Under the pieces are notes generated by a model, which was not told the origin of the DNA, made no database searches, and worked only from the letters and a program-made list of their open reading frames with translations. From Arthrobacter oryzae (GTDB taxonomy: Bacteria; Actinomycetota; Actinomycetes; Actinomycetales; Micrococcaceae), in assembly GCF_003634095.1 (NCBI RefSeq), contig NZ_RBIR01000003.1, positions 434,001-498,000 on the forward strand: a stretch of 64,000 nt of DNA, read 5' to 3'. A program made the position numbers and the translations under genes. Shown piece by piece: positions 1-9,458 of this stretch. Numbering within the stretch: the stretch's first letter is position 1; every line of letters begins with the position of its first letter.

Positions 1-720
1 CTGCCTATGCGCCGGCGTCAGTGGGATCAGGGACCCCCGAGCCCGGGCTATAGCGGGCCCGCAGGACCGCGTATGGACGGCGTCGTGGCAGCATCGGACC
101 GCAGCGCACTGCACCAGACGGTTCAGCTGCAGAAGTGCGCCACTATGTACGACGGACCGGTCACGTTCCGCCGCAGTAGTAGACAGCGTTCCTAAGTCCT
201 CGGATAGACCGGAATGCTTCCTTCACCAACAAGAAGACATCCAGGTCTCCTATTCCCGGTCTCTGGGCGCATCTGCTGCGGAATGCACCTCTGTGTTGCC
301 TCGTCCATCTTCCGCAGGATCGCTCATTCCGTCTCTGGCAGCTTTGCCGGCCCTTGATGGAGCGCCGCGAGGACGGGTGGGGATGCGCGACACTGCACGG
401 ACACGCGCGCTTCGCCGCGGGAATTCTGGATGCTTTTCTTCGGGGTAGCCCGAAATTCGAGCCTCAGTCCGGACTTGAGTCAGTCTTCTGGCCGTTCATC
501 GCGTAAGTCCCAATATTTGTCCGTCCGGGCCGGAGGTACTCAACGCTCCAGCCGCGTGCGATGTCTTCAGGGGTTGGGCGTTGGGCGTCCGCGCGCTGGG
601 TGTTGAACGTTCGGCGTCCGCGCGTGGGCAGACGTTGGGGATGCTATCTAGCCGGCAGTCACCGTTGACGTCATCGCCCCTGAAGCTGGGACGCTATGGC
701 CGGTTCGGAGCAGCGGGCCA

Positions 721-736
721 GGTTTCACGTGAAACA
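721..736. other. parS site 1
   Basis: GTTTCACGTGAAAC core at 722-735, a perfect palindrome; 15 of 16 match to the ParB consensus TGTTTCACGTGAAACA (left flank G). Confidence 0.93.
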
Positions 737-2024
737 CTGCCGGCGAGGCTGTGACTACCTGCGTTCTTGACGCAGGACAGAGAACTTGGCGCTGTGCCCA
801 CCGAGCCCCAAGGGCAAACAAAGGCCTGGAGGCTTTGGCACCGTAACCATGAGTATCGTACGAACGCGTTCACCTTCTGGTCCTTGCCCATTGAGGAGCA
901 TCCGCGGCATAGCGCCAATCGTCCGAATGCCGGCCAAATGGTCTACCTATCGGTTATCCCCTTCTATAGATAACCATCCAGGCGAAGCTCCAGTTGCCCC
1001 TGCTCGTGGCCTTGGGCCCACTGGCAGACCACCCCCAACATAGTTTCGGGCGGGACATCAGTTGAAGGGAGAACAACCCGGACGCCAAAGGGAAGCATCT
1101 GGCGCCGGCATTTGCCATTGCGGCACCCCTCCCGGTCTAGCCGACGCCCCCTGACCCGGTTTCCTCCCAGCCTGCCGACCGGCGCTGGCCGCGCAGCCAC
1201 CGGGCAGGAAATCGGTGGAGCGAGCTCACACTGCGTGGCGTCGACGAATGCGTAATCGTGGGAATAGGTGGCTGCGGAACATGGCTGTCTACGCCGGGGA
1301 GAAGCTCGATAGGAACCAGCGAAGAGGTTTGTGGCGGCGTGGGGTGCCGCGGCTCCGCGGTGCAGTCTGCGGCGAGGCCCATCCTGTTACACGGACGGTC
1401 GCTCAACGTTCAGCAGGATTCGGCGGCAGACGAGCCCAGTCCGGGCACCTCAAGGGCACAGACACTTCCGTACTTCCTCAAAAGCCTCGACCCCGTGGAC
1501 TTCCGTTCTGTCTTAGTTCTCTGTTGGTGTCTCCTCCGCTTCCCCGTCGCGCATGGTGATCTCGCAACAAAGGGGCGACTCCGAGCGAGCGTCCCGGCGG
1601 ACCGGACCTCAGAAGCGCGCCATAATGGACTCCGAGCATCTCGACGGGGGCTGCAGCGAACTTCAGGAACCAGTGGCTATCTTGCCCGTGGCTGTCTTTG
1701 ATTGCTTGGGTTTCTCCGGGCAGAAGCGGACCTGCGCCGTAGCTACTGTGACCTGTTGGGGAAATCGGCGGAATGCCCGGATCCATCCGGACCTTCAATG
1801 GCGGGAGTCGAGGCCGGCCTGTGAGCCCGTCGGGAGGTCTCGTCCAATCCTGTGGACGCCGCGTTGTGGAAACCCGCCGCTGGATATGCTCATGGCGCAA
1901 TGGACTTGGGGGCTCATGGATTTGCGGGTGGACGCATCGCGGAGCCCGGAGGATGATTCATGGTGCTGCCTGTCGCAGCGTCCAATGCAGCCTTGCGACG
2001 CCGGCAGTGTCGCCCGACTCCATT

Positions 2025-2184
2025 AGTCCTCACTCCCTCGTAGGATCTATCCCGAAGCCCCTCTAGTCCTCACTCCCCCGTAGGGTGCATCCCGCAGGCG
2101 CTCGAGTCTTCACTCCCCCGTAGGGTGCATCCCCCAGGCCCTCCAGTCTTCACTCTCCCGTAGGACGCATACCGCAGGGCCCTC
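2025..2184. repeat. 40-bp tandem repeat, four copies
   Basis: Four head-to-tail units start at 2025, 2065, 2105 and 2145, each exactly 40 bp. Each begins AGTC(C/T)TCACTC and contains CCGTAGG followed by a GCATCCC-like segment. The middle two are the most alike. No reading frame uses the repeat convincingly, since 40 is not a multiple of three, so it is probably a DNA-level element. Confidence 0.85.
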
Positions 2185-2683
2185 CTCAAGCACCTTCCGC
2201 CGGGGCGCATGCTGCTGGCCACTGGCTCTGTGACCACGCCGTGGCGTGGCCCTGGCACGGCGGCAGCAGTCCGCGGCGCGCGGGGTGCCTGAGGGTAGGA
2301 CAGTTGACCCTCGGAGGTCGATTGGCGATTCGGAATGATCTTTCCTCAAAGGCCATTGCGCAGTTCGCAACGACCTGACTCCAGCCGAGCCGCCTGTGGG
2401 AGGTCGAAGATTCGGTGGTCCGCCGTAGGTGATGGTGTCTTTCCGATTTGCCCGCGCACGGATACGCAGCGGGCCTGATTGGGAGGGCGCGGTCCGCCGT
2501 CCGGTCGCAATGTTGGTTCCTGCGGCGGGTACCAGCAGGGTGACTCCCACCGTCCGGAATCGGACTGGCCATCGTCCACAGGCGTACGCCGTAGTACCGA
2601 TTGACGGCGGGATGCGGGACCGTGCGATGCTTCTGGGATGGTTCCATGGAGCCCGTGAGGGTCCCTTAGTTTTCGGATTCCCC

Positions 2684-2728
2684 GGTGGATAAGGCGGTGG
2701 ATATTACTGTGGATAACTTTGTGGATTA
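2684..2728. other. DnaA-box cluster A
   Basis: Four same-orientation 9-mers resemble TGTGGATAA (reverse complement of TTATCCACA): 2684-2692 (8/9), 2696-2704 (7/9), 2708-2716 (9/9) and 2720-2728 (8/9). Spacing is about 12 bp start to start, close to one helical turn. DnaA binding is inferred from the motif. Confidence 0.6.
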
Positions 2729-2818
2729 ATCGACGGTAAGTACCTGTTTCGCCTGCTCGACCGCGGGTGTGCAGAACGGTCTTGCCTCTTCCCGACTAGG
2801 CTACCGAAATGGCGATTC

Positions 2819-2834
2819 GGTTTCACGTGAAACA
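2819..2834. other. parS site 2
   Basis: Perfect 14-bp core at 2820-2833, flanks G and A. It lies between the two DnaA-box clusters of this region. Confidence 0.93.
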
Positions 2835-3070
2835 TGACTGCAGTCGTCGGCACAGATTACCGCGGCTCCTTACGCGAGGTGTCAAATCGCCATGCAGGGG
2901 TTAATTTTTCGGTGATTTTGACGCATTTTCGAAGTCGCTTCCCCGCCAGCCCCAAGCTGCACTGCGTACCAACCAGAGTATCCGTGAGGCATGCAGGATT
3001 AGCAGTTTGCGACGACCTGCAGACTCTCCCGTGGAGTACTGCCGCAGGGTGTGAACAATCTCTCAGGGCC

Positions 3071-3104
3071 TGTGGATAACGATGTGAATAACTTCTGTGG
3101 ACAA
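3071..3104. other. DnaA-box cluster B
   Basis: TGTGGATAA at 3071-3079 (9/9), TGTGAATAA at 3083-3091 (8/9) and TGTGGACAA at 3096-3104, the form preferred in high-G+C actinobacteria. All have the same orientation as cluster A and are spaced 12-13 bp apart. Confidence 0.62.
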
Positions 3105-3839
3105 CACTGCGATATTCCGTAGCGGGAGTGAGGCTACTGCCCGTTGCGAGTGCCGGATCCGGCCCGGGAGCGGACCACCAACGGAGGCCCAACTGGCACC
3201 ACGAACTGACAAACTGCTGCCGAAGTTTGCCCCAGGAGGTGTTGCGTCACGCACCCCAATATCCTGCGAAGAGCACCCACGGGCCGCTGGCCGTGGCCAC
3301 CTGCAGCGAAGCCAGGAGCCGGTGTCGGACGGGCGGCTCGACTCCCGAGACAGCGGCACAAAGGAAACGCCACGGATCGCCTGGCAGCGCGCCCCGGACC
3401 ACCGACGGTTGGCGCCGTGGGTGACGGGCCGATGTCACCGGACTCTCTTGCGAAAGCACCACGGGGGCCACTTGCCGTAGCACCAAAGTTCAAAGGTCCC
3501 TCGGACAGCAAACGGACAGTGCCCCGTGGTCGACGCCGGATATTTGTCGGCTGGGCCGTTGACGGTCCGGACGGTGCCAACGACTCCGACCTGCCAGACG
3601 GATCCATCTCCGCCGCAGACCTGCCCGCATCCCCATCTGGAGCGGATCGCGACTGGCTCCCTCCCGACGCCCCGGTCGGGCCTTGACTAACGGACGCCGG
3701 CGGAGCGGAACCCCCATCCCCCCATCGCGCCAGCGGCGGGTCACAGGTGCGGCGCGGAGCAGCACCAATAGATTTCTGGGGCGTTTCACCGGCGGCGTTT
3801 GGCGGATCGTGCAGGGCTGCGTCCGGCGGACCTGGCGGG

Positions 3840-3994
3840 GCTGAGTCCGAGGGGCACATCCCGACTGCGCCGCGACGGTACGGTCCGTTGGGTCGGAAGG
3901 ACACGTCCGGGTGCGCCGGACGGACCGGGCAGAGCTGAGTCCGAGGGGCACATCCCGACTGCGCCACGGCGGTACGGTCCGTTGGGTCGGAAGG
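3840..3994. repeat. 61-bp direct repeat, two copies 94 bp apart
   Basis: Copy 1 at 3840-3900 and copy 2 at 3934-3994 both run from GCTGAGTCCGAGGGG to GTTGGGTCGGAAGG and differ at two positions. A further partial echo (GTGCGTCGGAAGGGCACATG) follows at about 4002-4021. Function unknown. Confidence 0.85.
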
Positions 3995-4339
3995 CAGTCC
4001 GCGTGCGTCGGAAGGGCACATGCGTGGGGCGCTGGGAGGGTGTAGTGCGTTGCTCCGCAAGGGAACAGTCGGGGTGCAACCGGAAGCACGTCGGGTCGGC
4101 GCCGCTGCTGAACCAGGGGCAGATGGGATAGCCTCAACTGCTGTGGGCGCTCTGGACCAGGCGCCTTGGTCGGTCCCCCGCCTGAGGCTTCGCGGGAATC
4201 CCCTTGGACGTCTCGTCAGTTCTTTGGCCGGCTGGCAAGGGTCATAGGTCCCGCTGATGGCTTCCAGTGTTTCTTTGGTGTGGTGATCGGGCTTCTTTTC
4301 AGTCCGGTGAAGCGGCCGGCATCAATGGTCGCCTTGGAG

Positions 4340-4355
4340 TGTTTCACGTGAAACG
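4340..4355. other. parS site 3
   Basis: Perfect 14-bp core at 4341-4354, flanks T and G. Confidence 0.93.
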
Positions 4356-4734
4356 GCGACGCGGCTGCGAGGGGCTCGCGGAGGGTTTTCCAGAGAGGGC
4401 AACCGGGACAAATTCTGGACGCGTTGACGCCGAGGAGATTCGGACTGAACCTGTCTCAACGCTGGTGGAGGGCCTTGTCTATCCCCCATAGCTGCCAAGT
4501 GTTGACCCTGGACGACCCCCGAGGCCCAGGCAGCTTCATGGCTCAGGGAATCCAAAGTACGGGCCTGGGTGGCTTGGAAACGACCGGTCAATCGAAGACG
4601 ATGGGCGATTCAGGGCTGATCCCTCCTCAATCGCGCCGAAGTCCGGACGCAGGGCGGGACCGAGAAGGGGAGCTTGGACTCTTTATCTAAGAGTGCCATA
4701 TCAATTAGATGTTCCATGTTGCCTCATTTACTGG

Positions 4735-4750
4735 TGTTTCACGTGAAACG
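4735..4750. other. parS site 4
   Basis: Perfect 14-bp core at 4736-4749, flanks T and G. First of three sites spaced exactly 115 bp centre to centre. Confidence 0.93.
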
Positions 4751-4979
4751 TTGAGGAATTTGGGAGCTGTTTCCGCCCCAAGCAGGAACGGGCCGGCCAA
4801 TGGAGGCCCATATCGCGTCACTTAGCCCGCAAGAAACACTAGTGGACGACGTTTCACGTGAAACATCAAGAAACAACGGGCGCAGTCAAGACTCTGGGGA
4901 GGAACGTGCCGGCGAATGGAGGCCCATATCGCGTCAGTTTGCCCGCAGGAGCACGGGATGGTGACGTTTCACGTGAAAC
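4750..4979. repeat. 115-bp tandem repeat carrying one parS per unit
   Basis: Unit 1 (4750-4864) and unit 2 (4865-4979) each end in a parS core. The right two thirds of each unit are clearly homologous: both contain an AGGAACG-GCCGGC-AATGG block followed by AGGCCCATATCGCGTCA, GCCCGCA and a GAC next to parS. One base of indel separates them. A third parS core precedes unit 1 at the same 115-bp spacing. Confidence 0.85.
4850..4865. other. parS site 5
   Basis: Perfect 14-bp core at 4851-4864, flanks C and A. Second of the 115-bp-spaced triplet. Confidence 0.93.
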
Positions 4980-4980
4980 A
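4965..4980. other. parS site 6
   Basis: Perfect 14-bp core at 4966-4979, flanks C and A. Third of the 115-bp-spaced triplet. Confidence 0.93.
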
Positions 4981-5570
4981 TGGCCTGCCTGACCCGAGGC
5001 GGGCTCCCGCGTCCAAGCAGACCCTTCCTGTTTCCGGTCGCCATGCCCTCCAGGGCCGGCATCGACGCAAGTCCATGCTCAGCCGCGCTCTCGGCTGATG
5101 CGATCCCTGTCGAAGCTGGCAGAATCACATAATTTGGTTTTGCGCCTCAGTCAGGCCGAACACGGTGTCCAGCACCTCTTCCGGCGACTCCTCCCCGGAC
5201 CTCCTCCCCGCCACCGGACAGCCGGGTAGTACGACAGGGCTCGATCATGCGAACAGCCTGGACGACGAAGGCTGCGCTGAGCCAGGGGTAGACAGTGAAT
5301 GCGCCCTAGGAGCCGCCGAAGTGGTCTAGCAGCTACGCCACTGGCTTTAGGGCGGCTCGGCGCTCAATAGCGTGCATAGACGGGGACTTGTGACAGGGTC
5401 CCTATTCCTGCTCTTGAGCCTCATATTCGGTGCGGGAGCGGCTCGCGGCATTGCTTCGAGACCGATGCGTTGCCTGCTGGCGAGTGGACCTCCATGCGCC
5501 GGGTAGTACATCTTGATTTTGCAAAGGTGCAGCGCGTCCTGGAGAGGTTGAATGTGTCGTCGAATTCCGC

Positions 5571-5586
5571 TGTTTCACGTGAAACG
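5571..5586. other. parS site 7
   Basis: Perfect 14-bp core at 5572-5585, flanks T and G. Confidence 0.93.
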
Positions 5587-5725
5587 GTCATTTCTCCTGG
5601 ATCTGGGACGGGTATTTATCGGTAAGTTGCCGGCTGCGGGTACGGCTGGGTCGGTTGACCGTGCCGGGGTACAACCGGCCCAGCCAGATCCTCCTTGATT
5701 CAAGTTAGGCATATACCGCCGGCGA

Positions 5726-5741
5726 TGTTTCACGTGAAACA
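5726..5741. other. parS site 8
   Basis: Full 16 of 16 match to TGTTTCACGTGAAACA, the best site in the window and the one nearest to trxA. Confidence 0.95.
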
Positions 5742-5963
5742 AGGAAAATCAGCGCGGCCAGCGTGCGATGCCCCACAAACGGGAACAGCGTGGGCTGATC
5801 CGCACCCCAACTTCCGCGTCGGCGCCCACGGTCTCGCCGAGGATTACGTATACGCCAAAAGTAGGTGGTAAACAATGACAAAAGATTGCTTCATGGATTC
5901 GGGGTACGCCGCCATGCCAGCCCCCTACCGGCGGCCCTCTTCTGCGGGGGGAAATACTGACAC

Positions 5964-5998
5964 AAAAAAGGTGGCCCCCGCTTTTAGCGGAGGCCACC
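5964..5998 (-). terminator. Intrinsic terminator of the trx gene group
   Basis: On the minus strand a stem GGTGGCC...GGCCACC (arms 5992-5998 and 5970-5976) extends inward through an AGCG/CGCT pairing to a 3-base loop and is followed by six T residues (5969-5964). It lies about 110 bp past the trxA stop codon. Confidence 0.9.
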
Positions 5999-6108
5999 CG
6001 GGGCCTGACTAGTGTGTCGCACCAGAAAATAAGCACCTGGCTGTTCGAAGCCTTGAAAGGACGCCCCCGCAAACTACTGAGGGGCCCAATCTGGAACTAC
6101 GACTGGAA

Positions 6109-6435
6109 CTAGGACAAGACGTCCGCGAATTCCTTCTCGAAGAACTGCTTGGGCCGGGCGCCGATCACAGTGCTCTTGACCTCGCCACCCTGGAACAGGT
6201 ACACGGCCGGGATGGACGTGATACCGTACTCCGCGGCTATAGCGGGGTTGTCGTCAACATTTACCTTGACTACGTCAACCTTTTCGCTGTATTCGACCGA
6301 GATCTCGTCGAGGATCGGGCCGAGCTTGCGGCACGGGCCGCACCATTCTGCCCAGAAGTCCACGATGACCGGCTTGGCGGAAGCCAGTACGTCGGTGCTG
6401 AAGCTGGCGTCGGTTACGTCTTTTGCGTTGCTCAT
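6109..6435 (-). CDS. trxA: Thioredoxin
   Basis: A 108-residue thioredoxin, the usual length for the family. The active site WCGPC has redox cysteines at about residues 32 and 35, and the cis-proline loop (TSIP, Pro76) is present. It reduces protein disulfides in the cytoplasm and is recharged by the reductase encoded just upstream. The start MSNAKDV was chosen because the family begins here and the longer frame upstream (to 6654) runs back into trxB. The gap to trxB is 37 bp, consistent with one transcript ending at the terminator at 5964-5998. Confidence 0.97.
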   Translation of the reverse strand: MSNAKDVTDASFSTDVLASAKPVIVDFWAEWCGPCRKLGPILDEISVEYSEKVDVVKVNVDDNPAIAAEYGITSIPAVYLFQGGEVKSTVIGARPKQFFEKEFADVLS

Positions 6436-6472
6436 ACCCTGTGTCTCTCTCTTCGGTTGGTTGCTGCGCCGT

Positions 6473-7429
6473 TTAGGCGTGGATATCTGCGAGGTAGTGC
6501 TCGACGTCGAGAGCTGCCACACAGCCGGAACCCGAGGCTGTGATCGCCTGGCGGTAGGTCGGATCAATGACGTCTCCGGCGGCGAAAACACCGGCGATGC
6601 TGGTCTTGGAGGTCCGGCCGTCGACGGCGATAGTTCCCTCTGCCGTGAGCTCAAGCTTGTCCTTGACGAGGTCGGTGCGGGGATCGTTGCCGATCGCCAC
6701 GAACACCCCGGTCACGGCCAGCTGGGTCTCCGTACCATCCAGAAGGTTCTTCAACTGCAATCCGGTGACTTTGTCCTGACCCAGGACGTCCTCCACGCCG
6801 GTGTTCCACACGAAGCTGATCTTCTCGTGGGACAGGGCGCGGTCGGCCATGATCTTCGAGGCGCGCAGCGCATCGCGGCGGTGCACCACGGTGACGGATT
6901 TGGCGAACTTGGTAAGGAACAGCGCCTCTTCCATGGCAGAGTCGCCGCCGCCGATTACGGCAATGTCCTGGTCCTTGAAGAAGAAACCGTCGCAGGTTGC
7001 ACACCAGCTGACGCCGTGGCCGGACAGCCGCTTCTCGTTCGGCAGGCCGAGTTCGCGGTACGCCGAGCCAGTGGAAAGGATGATGGAACGGGCCTTGAAG
7101 GTCTCCCCAGTGCCGATCGTGACGGTCTTGATGTCGCCGTCGAGATCCAGCTCGGTCACGTCCTCAAACTGAATTTCCGTGCCGAAGCGGGCAGCCTGCT
7201 TCTCGAAGTTCTCCATGAGGTCCGGGCCCATGATGCCGTCGGGGAATCCGGGGTAGTTCTCCACATCCGTGGTGTTCATCAGTTCGCCGCCGGCGGTGAC
7301 CGAGCCTGCCAGGAGCAGCGGCTTCAGGTTCGCGCGCGCCGTGTACACCGCTGCGGTGTAGCCCGCAGGGCCGGAGCCGACGATGATGACATCACGCACT
7401 TCGGAGGCGGTGTTTTCTGCGTTGCTCAC
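6473..7429 (-). CDS. trxB: Thioredoxin reductase (NADPH, FAD)
   Basis: About 318 residues. Reduces thioredoxin with NADPH through FAD. Visible motifs are the N-terminal FAD site GSGPAG (about 18-23), the redox pair CATC (143 and 146), the NADP site GGGDSA (about 160-165) and the C-terminal FAD motif GVFAAGDV. The GTG at 7427-7429 (protein starting MSNAENTASEV) is preferred over the upstream ATG at 7504, because the extra 25 residues look non-homologous and a GGAAGAGG sequence lies upstream of the GTG. That spacing is rather long, so the start is moderately sure. Confidence 0.96.
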   Translation of the reverse strand: MSNAENTASEVRDVIIVGSGPAGYTAAVYTARANLKPLLLAGSVTAGGELMNTTDVENYPGFPDGIMGPDLMENFEKQAARFGTEIQFEDVTELDLDGDIKTVTIGTGETFKARSIILSTGSAYRELGLPNEKRLSGHGVSWCATCDGFFFKDQDIAVIGGGDSAMEEALFLTKFAKSVTVVHRRDALRASKIMADRALSHEKISFVWNTGVEDVLGQDKVTGLQLKNLLDGTETQLAVTGVFVAIGNDPRTDLVKDKLELTAEGTIAVDGRTSKTSIAGVFAAGDVIDPTYRQAITASGSGCVAALDVEHYLADIHA

Positions 7430-7654
7430 TGAACGGTGAACCTCTTCCTTTGTCGATGCGCCCGCCTCGATGGCCGGCCACATGGCACAACTATTGCCGG
7501 GCACTGAATATTCCGGCCGAAATGGGCGTCACGGAGCGACGCCACTACTCAGGGTACCGGTTTGCCGGGGCCGGAGCCGGAGACAGCCCCGGATTACAGC
7601 AGCGAGGCCCAGTGCACTGCCCCGGCTGCCGTGCGGGCCCGCCACTGCACGGGG

Positions 7655-7686
7655 CCGTTACGCTACCGGCCCGTTACGCTACTGGC
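7655..7686. repeat. 16-bp tandem duplication at a gene end
   Basis: CCGTTACGCTAC(C/T)GGC occurs at 7655-7670 and 7671-7686, 15 of 16 identical. It is flanked by GGGGCC (7651-7656) and GGCCCC (7684-7689), which can pair. It abuts the stop codon of the 7689-9284 gene and may act as its terminator hairpin. The remainder of 7430-7654 probably holds the trxB promoter but no clear one was recognised. Confidence 0.5.
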
Positions 7687-7688
7687 CC

Positions 7689-9284
7689 CTACTGCACCTT
7701 GATCTCGGCCAGGCGCAGGCCGTATCCGTAGCGGGTCTTGGGCGCCGCCAGCCTCGGCAGTGTCTTGATGGACACGATCACGTACTGTGCCGTGACCGGC
7801 TGCGGCAGCGGCATGGTCAGGTCCGGAGACGTGAAGCTGTTGCTGCCAACCAACTTTGCGCCGTCCAGGGACGGCTGATCGTTGGTGTAGACGCTGATGC
7901 TGCCGCCGGACGCGCCGAGCTGGCTCAAAGTGACGGAGGAGACCTTGGAGGGGCTCTTCAGCTTGACCACCAGGGGAACCTCGGAGGCCAGGCCGCCCCA
8001 GTCCTCCGTGGCGAATTCCATGTCCGACCAGAAGCTCGCGCCGTTCCCGTCAAAGGTCTTGACGAGATCGGAGTCGTAGTTTGCGGCGAAATCGAAGTTG
8101 CCCAGCCGCGTCACGTCCTGGATCGCGGGCGGACCAGCGGCCGGCGCCTGGCTGGCCGTCGAGGACGGCTTCCCCGACGATTGGCCGGTGGACTGCTTCG
8201 GCGCGCTGGAGGACGGAGATGTAGCCGCAGTCGTCTGGGGGTTGCTCTTGAAGAGGCTGCCAAGGTTGGTGACCGCGAAGACCAGGCCCACGACCAGGAC
8301 GGCGGCCAGCAGGGCGCCGACGAGCCAGCGCATGGAACGGGGCTCCCGGCTCGGCTCGTCGTCGTATTCGTCGTCGTACTCCCCGTTTCCGTCCTCATCT
8401 ACAGAGGATCGGGCTGACGCGGGGAAGTTGCCCGGAGCGCGGTCGGCGGCGTATCCGCCTGCGGCGAGTCCGGTCGCACCTGCTGCGCCGCCCTCATGAT
8501 CCTCGCCGCGCCGCTGATCGGCGCCGCTGTAGTCGTCGTCGGACCACAGCGAGACTTTGGGCGCTGCGGCCGTAGCCGGCTGCGGGGCTGCCGTTCCGGC
8601 GGGGCGGGGCGCCGTGCCCTCCTGAACCGGCTGGGGTGCCGTGGGTTCACGCCGTGCGGCCTCTTGCGGAGCGGTTCGGGGCGCCCCGGGAGCTTTAGCC
8701 GCACCGGCGGCAGCACCGGCCGCAGCACCAACGGCCGCAGCGCCAGCGGCACCGGCAGCGGGTGCGGATGCCGGGCGGGACGGGACACCGGCGGGCGGGG
8801 CGGCCGGGGACCCCTGCGGCCCGCCGGCCTGCTGGGCGTGACCGTAATCGATGTACCCGGCATCGACCTCTTCGTCGTCGTAGAGTCCGTCGTATGTTTC
8901 GGGTTCGCTGGATCGGGCCTGTCCGAAGATCTCGCTGCCGAGGGTGTCCGTGAAGAACGGCTCAACATAGGGCGGGTTGGAAGAGACCACTAAATCGAGC
9001 AGGTCCGCCGCGGACGTGTGGTTGGTGATCAGGTAGGTGGTGGCCTCGCTGACGCCCAGGTCAAGAATCTGAACGCTGCCGGGCCGCTCGCCGGTGGCGA
9101 CCTCCCGGGCGCTCCGGGCCACCTGATCGGCGTTGCCCGGCCCGGCGACGAGGATGCTTACGGGACGATTGAGCACTTGGTCGACACCGTCCAGCACCAG
9201 ATCCTGGTCATGTGAGGTCAGTACGGTGGCAGTGACCTTGTAGCGGCCACCGAGTACTGATCCGACATCGATCGGGTGGGACAC
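7689..9284 (-). CDS. Membrane-anchored pseudokinase-like protein with C-terminal discoidin-like domain
   Basis: 531 residues. Residues 1 to about 115 resemble a protein-kinase N-lobe (LGGRYKV...VSILVA), but no catalytic HRD or DFG motif follows, so activity is not expected. Residues about 150-315 are Ala/Pro/acidic low complexity, one membrane helix lies at about 319-341, and the last 145 residues look like an F5/8-type (discoidin or NPCBM) beta-sandwich outside the cell. The same parts are fused to the C-terminus of the mycobacterial MurJ homologue MviN, whose phosphorylated pseudokinase recruits FhaA. Here they form a separate gene just after murJ. The GTG start has AGGAGG five bases upstream. 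A MurJ-regulatory role is inferred from fusion and neighbourhood. Confidence 0.75.
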   Translation of the reverse strand: MSHPIDVGSVLGGRYKVTATVLTSHDQDLVLDGVDQVLNRPVSILVAGPGNADQVARSAREVATGERPGSVQILDLGVSEATTYLITNHTSAADLLDLVVSSNPPYVEPFFTDTLGSEIFGQARSSEPETYDGLYDDEEVDAGYIDYGHAQQAGGPQGSPAAPPAGVPSRPASAPAAGAAGAAAVGAAAGAAAGAAKAPGAPRTAPQEAARREPTAPQPVQEGTAPRPAGTAAPQPATAAAPKVSLWSDDDYSGADQRRGEDHEGGAAGATGLAAGGYAADRAPGNFPASARSSVDEDGNGEYDDEYDDEPSREPRSMRWLVGALLAAVLVVGLVFAVTNLGSLFKSNPQTTAATSPSSSAPKQSTGQSSGKPSSTASQAPAAGPPAIQDVTRLGNFDFAANYDSDLVKTFDGNGASFWSDMEFATEDWGGLASEVPLVVKLKSPSKVSSVTLSQLGASGGSISVYTNDQPSLDGAKLVGSNSFTSPDLTMPLPQPVTAQYVIVSIKTLPRLAAPKTRYGYGLRLAEIKVQ

Positions 9285-9458
9285 GGGCTCCTCCTAGACT
9301 GTCCGGGGTTTGCCGACGTGGTCACTCCGCGAGCAACCGTGAATCCTCCGGTAAGCCGGTTGACCACTGGTCCGCAACTCCCCTTGTTAGTCTTCGATCC
9401 TAGCCGATGCTCTGTACGGGCCGCGTGAGCGCGGCTGTTTGAAACGGAGCGGGGTTCA

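Larger units (their letters stand above)
1..5962. other. Gene-free parS-rich partition (centromere-like) region
   Basis: No open frame here looks like a real gene: frames are short, overlap on both strands, lack Shine-Dalgarno sequences and have no recognisable domain. What the region does contain is eight identical 14-bp parS cores, two clusters of DnaA boxes and three kinds of direct or tandem repeat, listed separately. By eye it is less G+C-rich than the coding part of the window. In related actinobacteria the parA-parB genes lie on the far side of trxA toward dnaA, so this stretch probably sits between parB (outside the window) and trxA. A role as ParB loading and segregation zone is inferred from the sites. 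Confidence 0.75.

Noticed and set aside
3134..4060. Minus-strand open frame of about 308 codons in the gene-free region
   Set aside because: Pro/Arg/Ser-rich translation without domains, no ribosome site, and it is built partly from the 61-bp direct repeat. Other frames over the same bases are almost as open, as expected for non-coding G+C-rich DNA.
1..5962. Chromosomal origin oriC proper
   Set aside because: DnaA boxes are present, but dnaA and dnaN are not adjacent and box number is small for an actinobacterial oriC. Kept only as an accessory DnaA-binding locus.
5875..6012. Plus-strand frame of 45 codons after AGGTGG
   Set aside because: It also reads through the terminator hairpin, and its codon use is poor. 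Kept out for lack of any support beyond a fair ribosome site.
5749..6072. Minus-strand frame of 107 codons before trxA
   Set aside because: It reads through the terminator hairpin at 5964-5998 and has no family resemblance or ribosome site.
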